A DNA stretch of 5,037 bases from Aquamicrobium sp. (GTDB taxonomy: Bacteria; Pseudomonadota; Alphaproteobacteria; Rhizobiales; Rhizobiaceae), in NCBI GenBank assembly GCA_014860725.1, contig JACZJD010000457.1, positions 1-5,037 of the forward strand, read 5' to 3'. A model generated the notes under the pieces. That model saw nothing but the letters and a program-made list of their open reading frames with translations. It was not told the DNA's origin and did no database searches. Below are positions 1 to 5,037 of this stretch, in pieces. Made by a program: the position numbers and the translations under genes. Position 1 is the first letter of the stretch; every line of letters begins with the position of its first letter.

Positions 1-369
1 AAGATGCGCTGGCCGGTGCGCGGGCGGGTGATCTCCGGCTTCGGCGGCGCGTCCGGCGGCAAGGCCAATGACGGCATCGACATCGCGGTGCCGGCCGGCA
101 CGCCGATCAAGGCGGCGGAGAACGGCGTCGTCATCTATGCCGGCGACGGGCTGAAGGAGTTCGGCAACACCGTTCTCGTGCGCCACGAGAACGGGCTGGT
201 CACCGTCTACGGCCACGCCAGCGAACTGAAGGTGCAGCGCGGGCAGAAGGTGCGGCGCGGCGAGGACATCGCCCTTGCCGGCATGAGCGGCTCCGCCGAC
301 ACGCCGAAGCTGCATTTCGAGGTGCGCAAGGATTCCTCGCCGGTCAACCCGGTCACCTATCTCGAATAG
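1..369 (+). CDS. M23/LytM-domain protein, NlpD-like, C-terminal part only
   Basis: This is the 3' end of a gene that begins before the window; the frame is open from base 1 and stops at TAG 367-369. The 122 visible residues form one LytM (M23) fold, starting with the family's typical WPVRGRVISGFG and ending LHFEVR..SPVNPVTYLE. Active M23 endopeptidases bind zinc through HxxxD and HxH. Here the first His is Asn (codon 67-69, in NDGID, with the Asp kept at 79-81), and the first His of HxH is Lys (307-309, in KLHFEVR, second His at 313-315). A YGHAS motif is retained around 208-222. Loss of these ligands is known from NlpD/EnvC-type proteins, which activate periplasmic cell-wall amidases instead of cutting peptidoglycan. 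I infer an envelope-located amidase activator or division factor. The N-terminal half, where a lipobox and LysM domains would lie, is outside the window, so nlpD versus a DipM-like protein cannot be decided. The internal ATG at base 4 is not a start. Confidence 0.9.
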   Translation, partial: KMRWPVRGRVISGFGGASGGKANDGIDIAVPAGTPIKAAENGVVIYAGDGLKEFGNTVLVRHENGLVTVYGHASELKVQRGQKVRRGEDIALAGMSGSADTPKLHFEVRKDSSPVNPVTYLE

Positions 370-427
370 GCTGCTTCAACGACAACAAAGCGGCGGTCGC
401 CGTCTCTCCAGTCCGGCTCGCCTTCTT

Positions 428-455
428 CGCCCGCTTCACGGCGGGCGCTTTTGTT
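428..455 (+). terminator. Rho-independent terminator of the NlpD-like gene
   Basis: A perfect 7-bp GC-rich stem pairs 428-434 (CGCCCGC) with 441-447 (GCGGGCG) across a six-base loop (TTCACG). It is followed by CTTTTGTT. The T-rich tract lies only on the + strand side, so it terminates the gene ending at 369. Read from the other strand the stem is followed by AAGAAGG, so it is not an obvious terminator for the convergent ATPase gene ending at 472. The rest of the 370-471 gap shows no gene. Confidence 0.8.
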
Positions 456-471
456 GTGGGAGGGGCGGCGG

Positions 472-1350
472 CTATCCGTTCAGCCGCTGCCCGAGCCGGC
501 CGGCGAGGTCCTGCACGAACTGCCAGGCGACGCGGCCGGAGCGGCTGCCGCGCGTCGTCGCCCATTCGAGCGCGTCGCGGCGCAGCTCCTCCGGCTCGAC
601 CTTAAGGCCGTAGTGCCGGACATAGCCGTCGATCATCTCCAGATATTCGTCCTGCGAGCATTTGTGGAAGCCGAGCCACAGGCCGAAGCGGTCGGAGAGC
701 GACACCTTCTCCTCGACGGCCTCGTGCGGGTTGATCGCGGTCGAGCGCTCGTTCTCGATCATGTCGCGGGGCAGGAGGTGCCGGCGGTTCGACGTGGCGT
801 AGAAGATGACGTTGTCGGGCCGGCCCTCGACGCCGCCTTCGAGCGCGGCCTTCAGCGACTTGTAGGAGGTGTCGTCGTGGTCGAACGACAGATCGTCGCA
901 GAACAGCACGAAGCGGAAGGGCGCCGGCTTGAGGATGGCGAGCAGCTTCGGCAGCGTGTCGATGTCCTCGCGGTGGATCTCGATGAGCTTGAGCGGCGGC
1001 TCGCCGGCGGCGCGGTCGGCGTTGATCGCGGCATGCACGGCCTTGACCAGCGACGACTTGCCCATGCCGCGCGCGCCCCACAGGAGCGCGTTGTTGGCCG
1101 GCAGGCCCGCGGCGAAACGGCGCGTGTTGTCGAAGAGGATGTCGCGCACGCGGTCGACGCCGCGGATCAGCGCGATCTCGACGCGGTTGACGCGCGCGAC
1201 CGGCTCCAGCGCGCCGGTCTCGGCCGACCAGACGAAGCAGTCGGCGACGGCAAGGTCCGTCGGCTCCGGCTCGCGCGGGGCGAGCCGCGCCACGGCGGCG
1301 ATCAGGCGGTCGAGCTTTTCCTCGAGCGTTTCGGGCAGCATGTCTGGCAT
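472..1350 (-). CDS. DUF815 family AAA+ ATPase (PF05673)
   Basis: A 292-residue cytoplasmic P-loop ATPase, complete. The Walker A motif GARGMGKSS spans residues 92-100 (Lys98). Walker B is FVLFCDDLSF around 147-156, with Asp152-Asp153. A sensor-1-like ATSNRRHL lies at 185-192, a conserved DRFGLWLGF at 220-228, and a C-terminal GSRSGRVAWQF around 268-278 resembles the sensor-2 helix region. Length and motif order fit DUF815, a family of ATPases of unknown biological role that is widespread in proteobacteria. I chose the ATG at 1350 because AGGAAGGA (1371-1364 on the minus strand) lies upstream, though its 13-base spacing is long. The frame stays open to an ATG at 1434, but those 28 extra residues are Pro/Arg-rich and cover a GC-rich inverted repeat, so they are unlikely to be coding. 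ATG 1341 is a weaker option. The gene converges on the NlpD-like gene and diverges from yajC, so it is probably its own transcription unit. Confidence 0.88.
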   Translation of the reverse strand: MPDMLPETLEEKLDRLIAAVARLAPREPEPTDLAVADCFVWSAETGALEPVARVNRVEIALIRGVDRVRDILFDNTRRFAAGLPANNALLWGARGMGKSSLVKAVHAAINADRAAGEPPLKLIEIHREDIDTLPKLLAILKPAPFRFVLFCDDLSFDHDDTSYKSLKAALEGGVEGRPDNVIFYATSNRRHLLPRDMIENERSTAINPHEAVEEKVSLSDRFGLWLGFHKCSQDEYLEMIDGYVRHYGLKVEPEELRRDALEWATTRGSRSGRVAWQFVQDLAGRLGQRLNG

Positions 1351-1363
1351 CGCGACGATCAAT

Positions 1364-1371
1364 TCCTTCCT
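1364..1371 (-). promoter_or_regulatory. Ribosome binding site for the DUF815 gene
   Basis: On the minus strand AGGAAGGA lies 13 bases before the ATG at 1350. It is the only strong purine-rich site near any candidate start, so it argues against the far-upstream ATG at 1434. The spacing is longer than the usual 5-9 bases. Confidence 0.5.
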
Positions 1372-1397
1372 GCGGGGGATAGTGTGGCCTAACACGC

Positions 1398-1422
1398 CCG
1401 CCCGCGGGCGAAAAGCGGGCGG
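1398..1422. repeat. 8-bp GC-rich inverted repeat in the divergent intergenic region
   Basis: CCGCCCGC (1398-1405) is inverted as GCGGGCGG (1415-1422) with nine bases between. An overlapping perfect 12-base palindrome, CGCCCGCGGGCG, sits nearby. It lies upstream of the DUF815 start and just before the predicted -35 box of yajC, so it could be an operator or a leader hairpin of the minus-strand transcript. It could also be chance in GC-rich DNA. No T tract follows the + strand arm, so a terminator role on that strand is unlikely. Confidence 0.4.
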
Positions 1423-1428
1423 CTGCGG

Positions 1429-1456
1429 TTGCATTGGCGCAGCCAGCGATTATATT
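1429..1456 (+). promoter_or_regulatory. Putative sigma70-type promoter of the yajC-secDF operon
   Basis: A -35-like TTGCAT (1429-1434) is followed by a 16-base spacer and a -10-like TATATT (1451-1456). This resembles the rhizobial RpoD pattern (CTTGAC, about 17 bases, CTATAT). The -10 box is a conspicuous AT-rich island in very GC-rich sequence. A transcript would start near 1463 and have a leader of roughly 55 bases before the yajC ATG. Nothing else between 1351 and 1518 looks like a gene. Confidence 0.5.
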
Positions 1457-1471
1457 CCGGCCACTCTTAAC

Positions 1472-1490
1472 GCGGCCGCCTTGCGGCCGC
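1472..1490 (+). repeat. Perfect hairpin of two GCGGCCGC palindromes in the yajC leader
   Basis: GCGGCCGC occurs at 1472-1479 and again at 1483-1490, separated by CTT. Each copy is itself palindromic, and together they can form an 8-bp all-GC stem with a three-base loop. The element lies between the predicted promoter and the yajC ribosome binding site, so it would be in the 5' untranslated leader. It is not followed by a T run. It may stabilise the transcript or bind a regulator, but no function is shown. Confidence 0.5.
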
Positions 1491-1506
1491 TTCGCACACC
1501 TGTCTC

Positions 1507-1511
1507 AGGAG
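1507..1511 (+). promoter_or_regulatory. Ribosome binding site of yajC
   Basis: AGGAG ends seven bases before the ATG at 1519. This is near-ideal spacing and fixes the yajC start. Confidence 0.8.
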
Positions 1512-1518
1512 TTTTCCC

Positions 1519-1854
1519 ATGCTCGTTACCCCGGCATACGCCCAGGCGGTCGGCGGCGGCCCTGACGTTTTCGTCAGCATCCTGCCGTTCATCCTCATCT
1601 TCGTCATCATGTACTTCCTCATCATCCGGCCGCAGCGCACGCAGATGAAGAAGCGCGGCGAGATGCTGGCGGCGATCCGCCGCGGCGACACGGTGATCAC
1701 CGGCGGCGGCCTCGTCGGCAAGGTCACGAAAGTCACGGACGACGAGCTGGAAGTGGACCTCGGCGGCGGGCTCAAGGTGACGGCGCTGCGCTCCACCATC
1801 GCCGACGTCAGGGTCAAGGGCGAGCCGGTCGCCAACCAGAACGCCAAGAAATAA
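1519..1854 (+). CDS. yajC: YajC, Sec translocon accessory subunit
   Basis: YajC is a small inner-membrane protein that co-purifies with SecDF and the SecYEG/YidC holotranslocon; its exact role is unsettled. The 111 residues match the usual family length. A short periplasmic N-terminus (MLVTPAYAQA) precedes one transmembrane helix at about residues 18-37, ending in the family signature FLIIRPQR. A basic stretch and a soluble cytoplasmic domain follow, with the conserved RRGDTVITGGGLVGKV near residues 54-69. The C-terminus is Lys-rich. The start is supported by AGGAG seven bases upstream. It is the first gene of the apparent yajC-secDF operon, 66 bases ahead of secDF with no terminator between them. 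The PAYAQA stretch resembles a signal-peptidase site, but it precedes the hydrophobic helix and is normal for alphaproteobacterial YajC. Confidence 0.96.
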   Translation: MLVTPAYAQAVGGGPDVFVSILPFILIFVIMYFLIIRPQRTQMKKRGEMLAAIRRGDTVITGGGLVGKVTKVTDDELEVDLGGGLKVTALRSTIADVRVKGEPVANQNAKK

Positions 1855-1883
1855 CCGCATTCGGGGCGAAAGCGGTCAGGATA

Positions 1884-1912
1884 GACGCGGCACATCCGCG
1901 TCCGGCTGGACG
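1884..1912 (+). other. Two overlapping, mutually exclusive hairpins before secDF
   Basis: GACGCGG (1884-1890) pairs with CCGCGTC (1896-1902) across a five-base loop. CGTCC (1899-1903) can alternatively pair with GGACG (1908-1912) across GGCT. The two stems share bases 1899-1902, so they cannot form together. The second would bury part of the purine-rich GGACGGA (1908-1914), the only candidate secDF ribosome binding site. There is no T run, so this is not a terminator. A regulatory role is only inferred. Confidence 0.4.
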
Positions 1913-1914
1913 GA
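1908..1914 (+). promoter_or_regulatory. Weak ribosome binding site of secDF
   Basis: GGACGGA ends six bases before the ATG at 1921. It is a poor match to AGGAGG but the only purine-rich stretch at suitable spacing, and part of it can pair with CGTCC at 1899-1903. Confidence 0.45.
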
Positions 1915-1920
1915 TATACG

Positions 1921-4479
1921 ATGCTTCACTTCTCGCGCTGGAAAACGGTCTCGATCTGGTTCGTAGTTTTTCTGGCGGTCATCGTCAGCGTGCCGAACCT
2001 GTTGCCGCAGTCGACGCTCGCGGCGCTGCCGGACTGGCTTCCCAAGCGGCAGATGACGCTCGGCCTCGACCTTCAGGGCGGCTCGCACATCCTGCTGCAG
2101 GTCGATCGCAACGACCTGATCCATGACCGCCTCGAGACCGCGCGCGACGACATCCGCGTTGCGCTGCGCGAGGCGCGCGTCGGCTATACCGGGCTTTCGG
2201 GCACCGGCCGCACCGTGCAGGTGCGCGTCCGCGACGCCGAGCAGGTCGCGGCGGCGAAGGCCGCGCTCGCCAGCCTGACGCAGCCGGTCTCGTCGGGCCT
2301 GTTCGGAACCGGCAGCGTCGTCGAGCTGACGATGGACGAGCCGGAGCCCGGCCTGCTGCGCTTCACCCTGACGGAAGAGGGCATCAACTACCGCGTCGGC
2401 ACGGCCGTCAACCAGTCGGTCGAGGTGGTCAACCGCCGCGTCAACGAGCTCGGCACCACCGAGCCGATCATCCAGCGCCAGGGCGCGGACCGCATCCTCG
2501 TGCAGGTGCCGGGCCTCGACGATCCGCAGCGGCTGAAGGACATCCTCGGCCAGACCGCGAAGCTGACCTTCCAGATGGTCGACCAGTCGATGCCGGTGGA
2601 GGAGGCGCTGCAGGGCCGCCCGCCGGCCGGCACCACGGTGATGTATTCCAACGACGAGCCGCCGGTTCCCTACATCATCGAGAACCGCGTCATCGTCTCG
2701 GGCGAGAACCTCGTCGACGCGCAGGCGAGCTTCGACCAGCGCACCAACGAGCCGGTCGTCTCCTTCCGCTTCGACAACCAGGGCGCGACGCGCTTCGGAC
2801 AGGCGACGCAGCAGAATGTCGGGCGGCTGTTCGCCATCATCCTCGACAACCACGTCATCTCCGCGCCGCGCATCAACGAGCCGATCCTCGGCGGCTCGGG
2901 GCAGATTTCCGGCAACTTCACGGTGCAGACCGCCAACGACCTCGCCGTGCTTTTGCGCGCCGGCGCGCTTCCGGCCGACCTTACCATCATCGAGGAGCGC
3001 ACCGTCGGCCCGAGCCTCGGCCAGGACTCGATCGAGGCCGGCAACCTCGCCGCCATCGTCGCCGCCATCCTCGTCTTCGGGTCGATGTTCGTGATCTACG
3101 GCTGGCTCGGCTTCATCGCCAATCTCGCGCTTCTGGCCAACATCGCCATGCTGGTGGCGATCCTGACCACGCTCGGCGCGACGCTGACGCTGCCCGGCAT
3201 CGCCGGCATCGTGCTGACCATCGGCATGGCCGTCGACTCCAACGTCATCATCTTCGAGCGCGTGCGCGAGGAGGTCGCGCGAGGACGATCGCTGGTCCAG
3301 TCGCTGGATCAGGGGTTCCAGCGCGCGCTCTCCACCGTCATCGACGCCAACCTGACGTCGGTGATCGTCGCCGTGATCCTGTTCTATGTCGGCACCGGTC
3401 CGGTGCGCGGCTTCGCGGTGACGTTCAGCATCGGCCTGCTGACGACGGTCTTCACCGCCTACACGCTGACGCGCTGGATGATCGCGGTGTGGTGGCTCAA
3501 GCGCTGGAAGCCGAAGGGGCTGCCGGCCGGCCTCGTCCACTACATGCCGCTGGAGCCGAAGATCGGCTTCATGAAGGTGCGCAACCTCTTCTTTGTCGGC
3601 TCGATCGTGGCCTCGCTCGCCGTGGTCGGCCTGCTGTTCGTCAAGGACTTCAACTACGGCATCGACTTCCAGGGCGGCTCGCTGATCGAGGTGCAGGCGC
3701 GCGACGGCGACGCCGACCCGGCCGACGTGCGCGCCCGGCTCTCCGCACTCGACCTCGGCGAAATCCAGGTGCAGGCCTTCGGCGACGGCACCGAGCTGAT
3801 GATCCGTCTCCAGGCCCAGGACGGCGGCGACACGGCCGAGCAGGATGCGATGCTCAAGGTGCGCGGCGCGCTGGAGAACGACTACGAGTTCCGCCGCATC
3901 GAGGTCGTCGGGCCGACGGTCTCGGGCGAGCTCGCCATGACCGGCATCATGGGCATCCTGTTCTCGATGATCGGCATGCTGATCTATATCTGGGTGCGCT
4001 TCGAGTGGCAGTTCGGCGTCGGCGCCATCGTGTCGACCGCGCACGACGTCATCATGATCGTCGGCGTCTATCTCCTGCTCGATCTGGAGATGAACCTGAC
4101 GGCCATCGCCGCGATCCTGACGGTCGTCGGCTACTCGATCAACGACACCATCGTCATCTACGACCGCATCCGCGAGACGCTGCGAAAATACAAGCGGATG
4201 CCGCTGGACGAGCTGATAAACCTGTCGCTCAACCAGACCTTCTCGCGCACCATCCTGACGGGCGTGACGACGCTGTTCGCGCTCACCGCGCTCTACGTCT
4301 TCGGCGGCGAGGTCATCGCGTCCTTCGTGCTGCCGATCATCATCGGCATCTTCATCGGCGTCTACTCGTCGCTGTTCATCGCCGGCCCGATGCTGATCCT
4401 GTTCAAGCTCCGGCCCGACATGTTCGACACCGACAAGGAGAAGACCGAGGCGGCGAAACAGGCGGGCGCCAAGGCCTGA
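1921..4479 (+). CDS. secDF: SecDF, fused SecD-SecF protein-export membrane protein
   Basis: This 852-residue inner-membrane protein joins SecD and SecF in one chain. SecDF uses proton flow to help pull substrates through SecYEG on the periplasmic side. SecD half: TM1 at about 10-26, LGLDLQGG at 47-54 opening the large periplasmic P1 domain (to about 360), then TM2-TM6 between about 375 and 520, with GMAVDSNVIIFER at 435-447 in TM4. Asp439 aligns with the conserved SecD TM4 aspartate needed for proton transport. A linker (about 525-555) leads to the SecF half: TM7 at about 557-575, GIDFQGGS at 580-587, the P4 domain to about 670, and TM8-TM12 to about 828. The latter carry VGYSINDTIVIYDR at 736-749, with Asp742 as the SecF counterpart. 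All signature residues are intact. The charged tail is cytoplasmic. Separate secD and secF are the E. coli arrangement; the fusion is normal in rhizobia. The stop is eight bases before the next gene. Confidence 0.97.
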   Translation: MLHFSRWKTVSIWFVVFLAVIVSVPNLLPQSTLAALPDWLPKRQMTLGLDLQGGSHILLQVDRNDLIHDRLETARDDIRVALREARVGYTGLSGTGRTVQVRVRDAEQVAAAKAALASLTQPVSSGLFGTGSVVELTMDEPEPGLLRFTLTEEGINYRVGTAVNQSVEVVNRRVNELGTTEPIIQRQGADRILVQVPGLDDPQRLKDILGQTAKLTFQMVDQSMPVEEALQGRPPAGTTVMYSNDEPPVPYIIENRVIVSGENLVDAQASFDQRTNEPVVSFRFDNQGATRFGQATQQNVGRLFAIILDNHVISAPRINEPILGGSGQISGNFTVQTANDLAVLLRAGALPADLTIIEERTVGPSLGQDSIEAGNLAAIVAAILVFGSMFVIYGWLGFIANLALLANIAMLVAILTTLGATLTLPGIAGIVLTIGMAVDSNVIIFERVREEVARGRSLVQSLDQGFQRALSTVIDANLTSVIVAVILFYVGTGPVRGFAVTFSIGLLTTVFTAYTLTRWMIAVWWLKRWKPKGLPAGLVHYMPLEPKIGFMKVRNLFFVGSIVASLAVVGLLFVKDFNYGIDFQGGSLIEVQARDGDADPADVRARLSALDLGEIQVQAFGDGTELMIRLQAQDGGDTAEQDAMLKVRGALENDYEFRRIEVVGPTVSGELAMTGIMGILFSMIGMLIYIWVRFEWQFGVGAIVSTAHDVIMIVGVYLLLDLEMNLTAIAAILTVVGYSINDTIVIYDRIRETLRKYKRMPLDELINLSLNQTFSRTILTGVTTLFALTALYVFGGEVIASFVLPIIIGIFIGVYSSLFIAGPMLILFKLRPDMFDTDKEKTEAAKQAGAKA

Positions 4480-4487
4480 GCGGAACG

Positions 4488-4877
4488 ATGAACGCCGGCA
4501 TCATCATCCGCGAGGCCCACTTTCCGGGCCGCGCGCCGATCGACGCCTACGGCAATGGCGGCTTCCGCTTTGCCGACATGTCGCATCGCGGCTCGATCCT
4601 GTGCCTGCCGTCCGGCATCCACGGCTGGGAGCCGGCAGACCCGGCGGCGCTCGTCGCGGAGGATTTCGACCGCGTCCTTGCCGAGGCCGGCGGGATCGAC
4701 ATCCTGCTCGTCGGCACCGGGACGGACCTCAGGCCGCTGCCGGCCGGGCTGAGGGCGGCGCTGCGCGAGGCGGGCGTCACCGCCGATCCGATGTCGACCG
4801 GCGCGGCCGTGCGCACCTACAACGTGCTCCTCGCCGAGGACCGCCTGGTCGCGGCGGCGCTGGTTGCCGTCGAATGA
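4488..4877 (+). CDS. Mth938-like (DUF498, PF04430) protein, NDUFAF3/AAMDC family
   Basis: A small soluble protein of 129 residues with no signal peptide or membrane helix. The sequence pattern fits the Mth938 fold family: an N-terminal PIDAYGNGGFRF with a following SILCLPSGIHGWEP around residues 36-49, then a central hydrophobic strand DILLVGTGTDLRPLP near 71-85, LRAALREAGV, and a C-terminal STGAAVRTYNVLLAEDRLVAAAL. The family includes mitochondrial NDUFAF3, an assembly factor of respiratory complex I, and human AAMDC; no enzymatic activity is established. Bacterial members are usually annotated only by domain name. The ATG at 4488 lies eight bases after the secDF stop, preceded by a weak GAGCGGA, so translation is probably coupled to secDF. 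The stop is one base before the next start. A role in membrane-protein or complex I assembly is inferred from family and context. Confidence 0.87.
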   Translation: MNAGIIIREAHFPGRAPIDAYGNGGFRFADMSHRGSILCLPSGIHGWEPADPAALVAEDFDRVLAEAGGIDILLVGTGTDLRPLPAGLRAALREAGVTADPMSTGAAVRTYNVLLAEDRLVAAALVAVE

Positions 4878-4878
4878 C

Positions 4879-5037
4879 ATGGCGGAAAAGCCCGACATAG
4901 ACACGGGCGCGCTGCGCCGCAGCGATCCGGACCGCTATCTCTCGACGCTCTATGCGCCGCAGCCCGTCCGCGGCGATCTCGAAACGCTCTACCGCTTCAA
5001 TGCCGAGATCGCGGCGATCCGCGACCGCATCCGCGAG
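4879..5037 (+). CDS. Squalene/phytoene-synthase-like protein, NDUFAF6-type, N-terminal part only
   Basis: The first 53 residues of a gene running off the window. The ATG is one base after the preceding TGA and has no clear Shine-Dalgarno, which suggests translational coupling. The visible pattern is DPDRYLSTLYAP, then GDLETLYRFNAEIAAIRDRIRE. This matches the opening of the squalene/phytoene-synthase-like family (DRYL..L.AP, L..LY.FN.EIA.IR), including mitochondrial NDUFAF6, a complex I assembly factor. True phytoene/squalene synthases use Asp-rich DXXXD motifs to bind prenyl diphosphates; those would lie downstream, so an enzyme cannot be told from an NDUFAF6-like assembly factor here. No carotenoid or hopanoid genes are in the window. 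Pipelines would probably label it phytoene/squalene synthase family protein. Confidence 0.75.
   Translation, partial: MAEKPDIDTGALRRSDPDRYLSTLYAPQPVRGDLETLYRFNAEIAAIRDRIRE

Noticed and set aside
451..1392. 313-codon open frame on the + strand across the DUF815 gene
   Set aside because: The opposite strand encodes an ATPase with Walker motifs. This frame gives a low-complexity Val/Arg/Glu-rich product with no domain.
1382..1395. Short inverted repeat GTGT/ACAC upstream of the DUF815 gene
   Set aside because: Four-base arms are too short to distinguish from chance, and no promoter element could be placed around them with confidence.
1884..1902. Possible terminator between yajC and secDF
   Set aside because: The stem is good, but AT-poor sequence with no T run follows it, so transcription most likely continues into secDF.
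1876..4044. 722-codon open frame on the minus strand opposite secDF
   Set aside because: It lies almost wholly opposite a clear secDF gene. Its translation is dominated by Arg, Asp, His, Ala and Gln with no recognisable domain, as expected for the antisense of GC-rich codons.
3489..4487. N-terminal extension of the Mth938-like gene into secDF
   Set aside because: The frame is open far upstream, but the product there is Arg/His-rich and out of frame with secDF. Homology to the family begins only after the ATG at 4488.
4874..4900. Alternative ATG overlapping the Mth938-like stop (ATGA arrangement)
   Set aside because: That frame ends after eight codons. The ATG at 4879 opens the frame with the squalene/phytoene-synthase-like pattern.
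4362..4904. 180-codon minus-strand open frame opposite the end of secDF and the Mth938-like gene
   Set aside because: No recognisable domain, and the + strand is fully explained by two genes with family matches.

Overview
This GC-rich window reads as ordinary chromosome of an alphaproteobacterium, most likely in the order Hyphomicrobiales (Mesorhizobium/Aminobacter-like). The basis is the single-chain SecD-SecF fusion, the YajC and DUF815 sequence types, and a neighbourhood (M23/LytM protein, DUF815 ATPase, yajC, secDF, Mth938-like, squalene/phytoene-synthase-like) that I recall as typical of rhizobia. No mobile element, CRISPR array, tRNA, rRNA or phage signature is visible.

Layout: (1) 1-369, + strand, the 3' end of an M23/LytM-domain protein whose catalytic site looks degenerate, as in NlpD. 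(2) 370-471, a convergent gap with a good rho-independent terminator for the + strand gene. (3) 1350-472, - strand, a complete DUF815 AAA+ ATPase. (4) 1351-1518, a divergent promoter region with a sigma70-like promoter for yajC and two GC-rich inverted repeats. (5) From 1519 to the end, + strand, a tightly packed apparent operon: yajC, secDF, a small Mth938-like gene, and the start of a squalene/phytoene-synthase-family gene that runs off the window.

YajC and SecDF are accessory parts of the Sec translocon. SecDF uses the proton gradient to pull exported proteins across the inner membrane, and YajC associates with it. The two genes behind secDF are the most interesting part. The first belongs to the Mth938/AAMDC family that contains the mitochondrial complex I assembly factor NDUFAF3. 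The second begins like the squalene/phytoene-synthase-like family that contains complex I assembly factor NDUFAF6. Their adjacency behind a membrane-insertion module suggests an ancestral alphaproteobacterial membrane-protein or complex I assembly unit rather than carotenoid synthesis. This is an inference from family membership and gene order.

Large antisense reading frames, including one of 722 codons opposite secDF, are best explained as GC-bias shadows.
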